This document shows, in pieces, positions 5,324-5,330 of a DNA stretch of 5,330 nucleotides. The notes below the pieces were generated by a model. The model saw only the letters and a program-made list of their open reading frames with translations, did not search any database and had not been told where the DNA came from. The stretch is from Terriglobia bacterium (GTDB lineage Bacteria; Acidobacteriota; Terriglobia; UBA7540), in the NCBI GenBank assembly GCA_030040515.1, contig JASHTO010000197.1, forward strand, positions 1 through 5,330. The letters are read 5' to 3'. Every line of letters begins with the position of its first letter. Position 1 is the first letter of the stretch. Made by a program: the position numbers and the translations under genes.

Positions 5324-5330
5324 CTTTCTG

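Overview
The window most likely comes from an Acidobacteriota chromosome. The main reason is its central gene, a 1213-residue outer-membrane TonB-dependent receptor of the 'carboxypeptidase regulatory-like domain + plug + barrel' (Oar-like) type, which is strongly expanded in that phylum. Directly behind it is a small exported protein whose 'TFKIPYPF ... LP..EYRF ... LTLR' pattern resembles small secreted acidobacterial proteins. The sequence is GC-rich, and its gene spacer is full of palindromic repeats, which also fits. The assignment is an inference from gene families; no taxonomic marker is present.

Layout, left to right, with all genes on the + strand. Positions 1-378 hold a Fur-family metalloregulator missing its first few dozen codons, which lie outside the window. 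Positions 379-1151 hold no credible gene. This 773-base spacer contains a 17-bp odd palindrome with Fur-operator geometry (402-418). It also contains a composite palindromic element of about 170 bp (484-652), a small hairpin (657-673), a large imperfect hairpin (748-832), a GC-rich palindrome cluster (about 882-1000), a 14-bp perfect inverted repeat (1030-1076), and a 6-2-6 palindrome overlapping a weak candidate promoter (1080-1117). Positions 1152-4793 hold the receptor, with a good Shine-Dalgarno sequence. Eleven bases later, with its own Shine-Dalgarno sequence overlapping the receptor stop codon, comes the small exported protein (4805-5323). Its N-terminal half looks like a real secreted domain; its C-terminal half looks eroded or out of frame.

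The receptor and the small secreted protein are probably one transcript. They would act at the outer membrane and in the periplasm (or outside the cell), in TonB-powered uptake of an unknown large substrate. The Fur-family gene is probably a separate unit. The sequence does not show that it controls the receptor, although the palindrome just downstream of it and the one before the receptor share a CGACA half-site.

I see no evidence for a new defence, mobile or RNA-based system. The most interesting signals are the palindromes, the dense cluster of repeats, and the coupled, possibly broken small gene.
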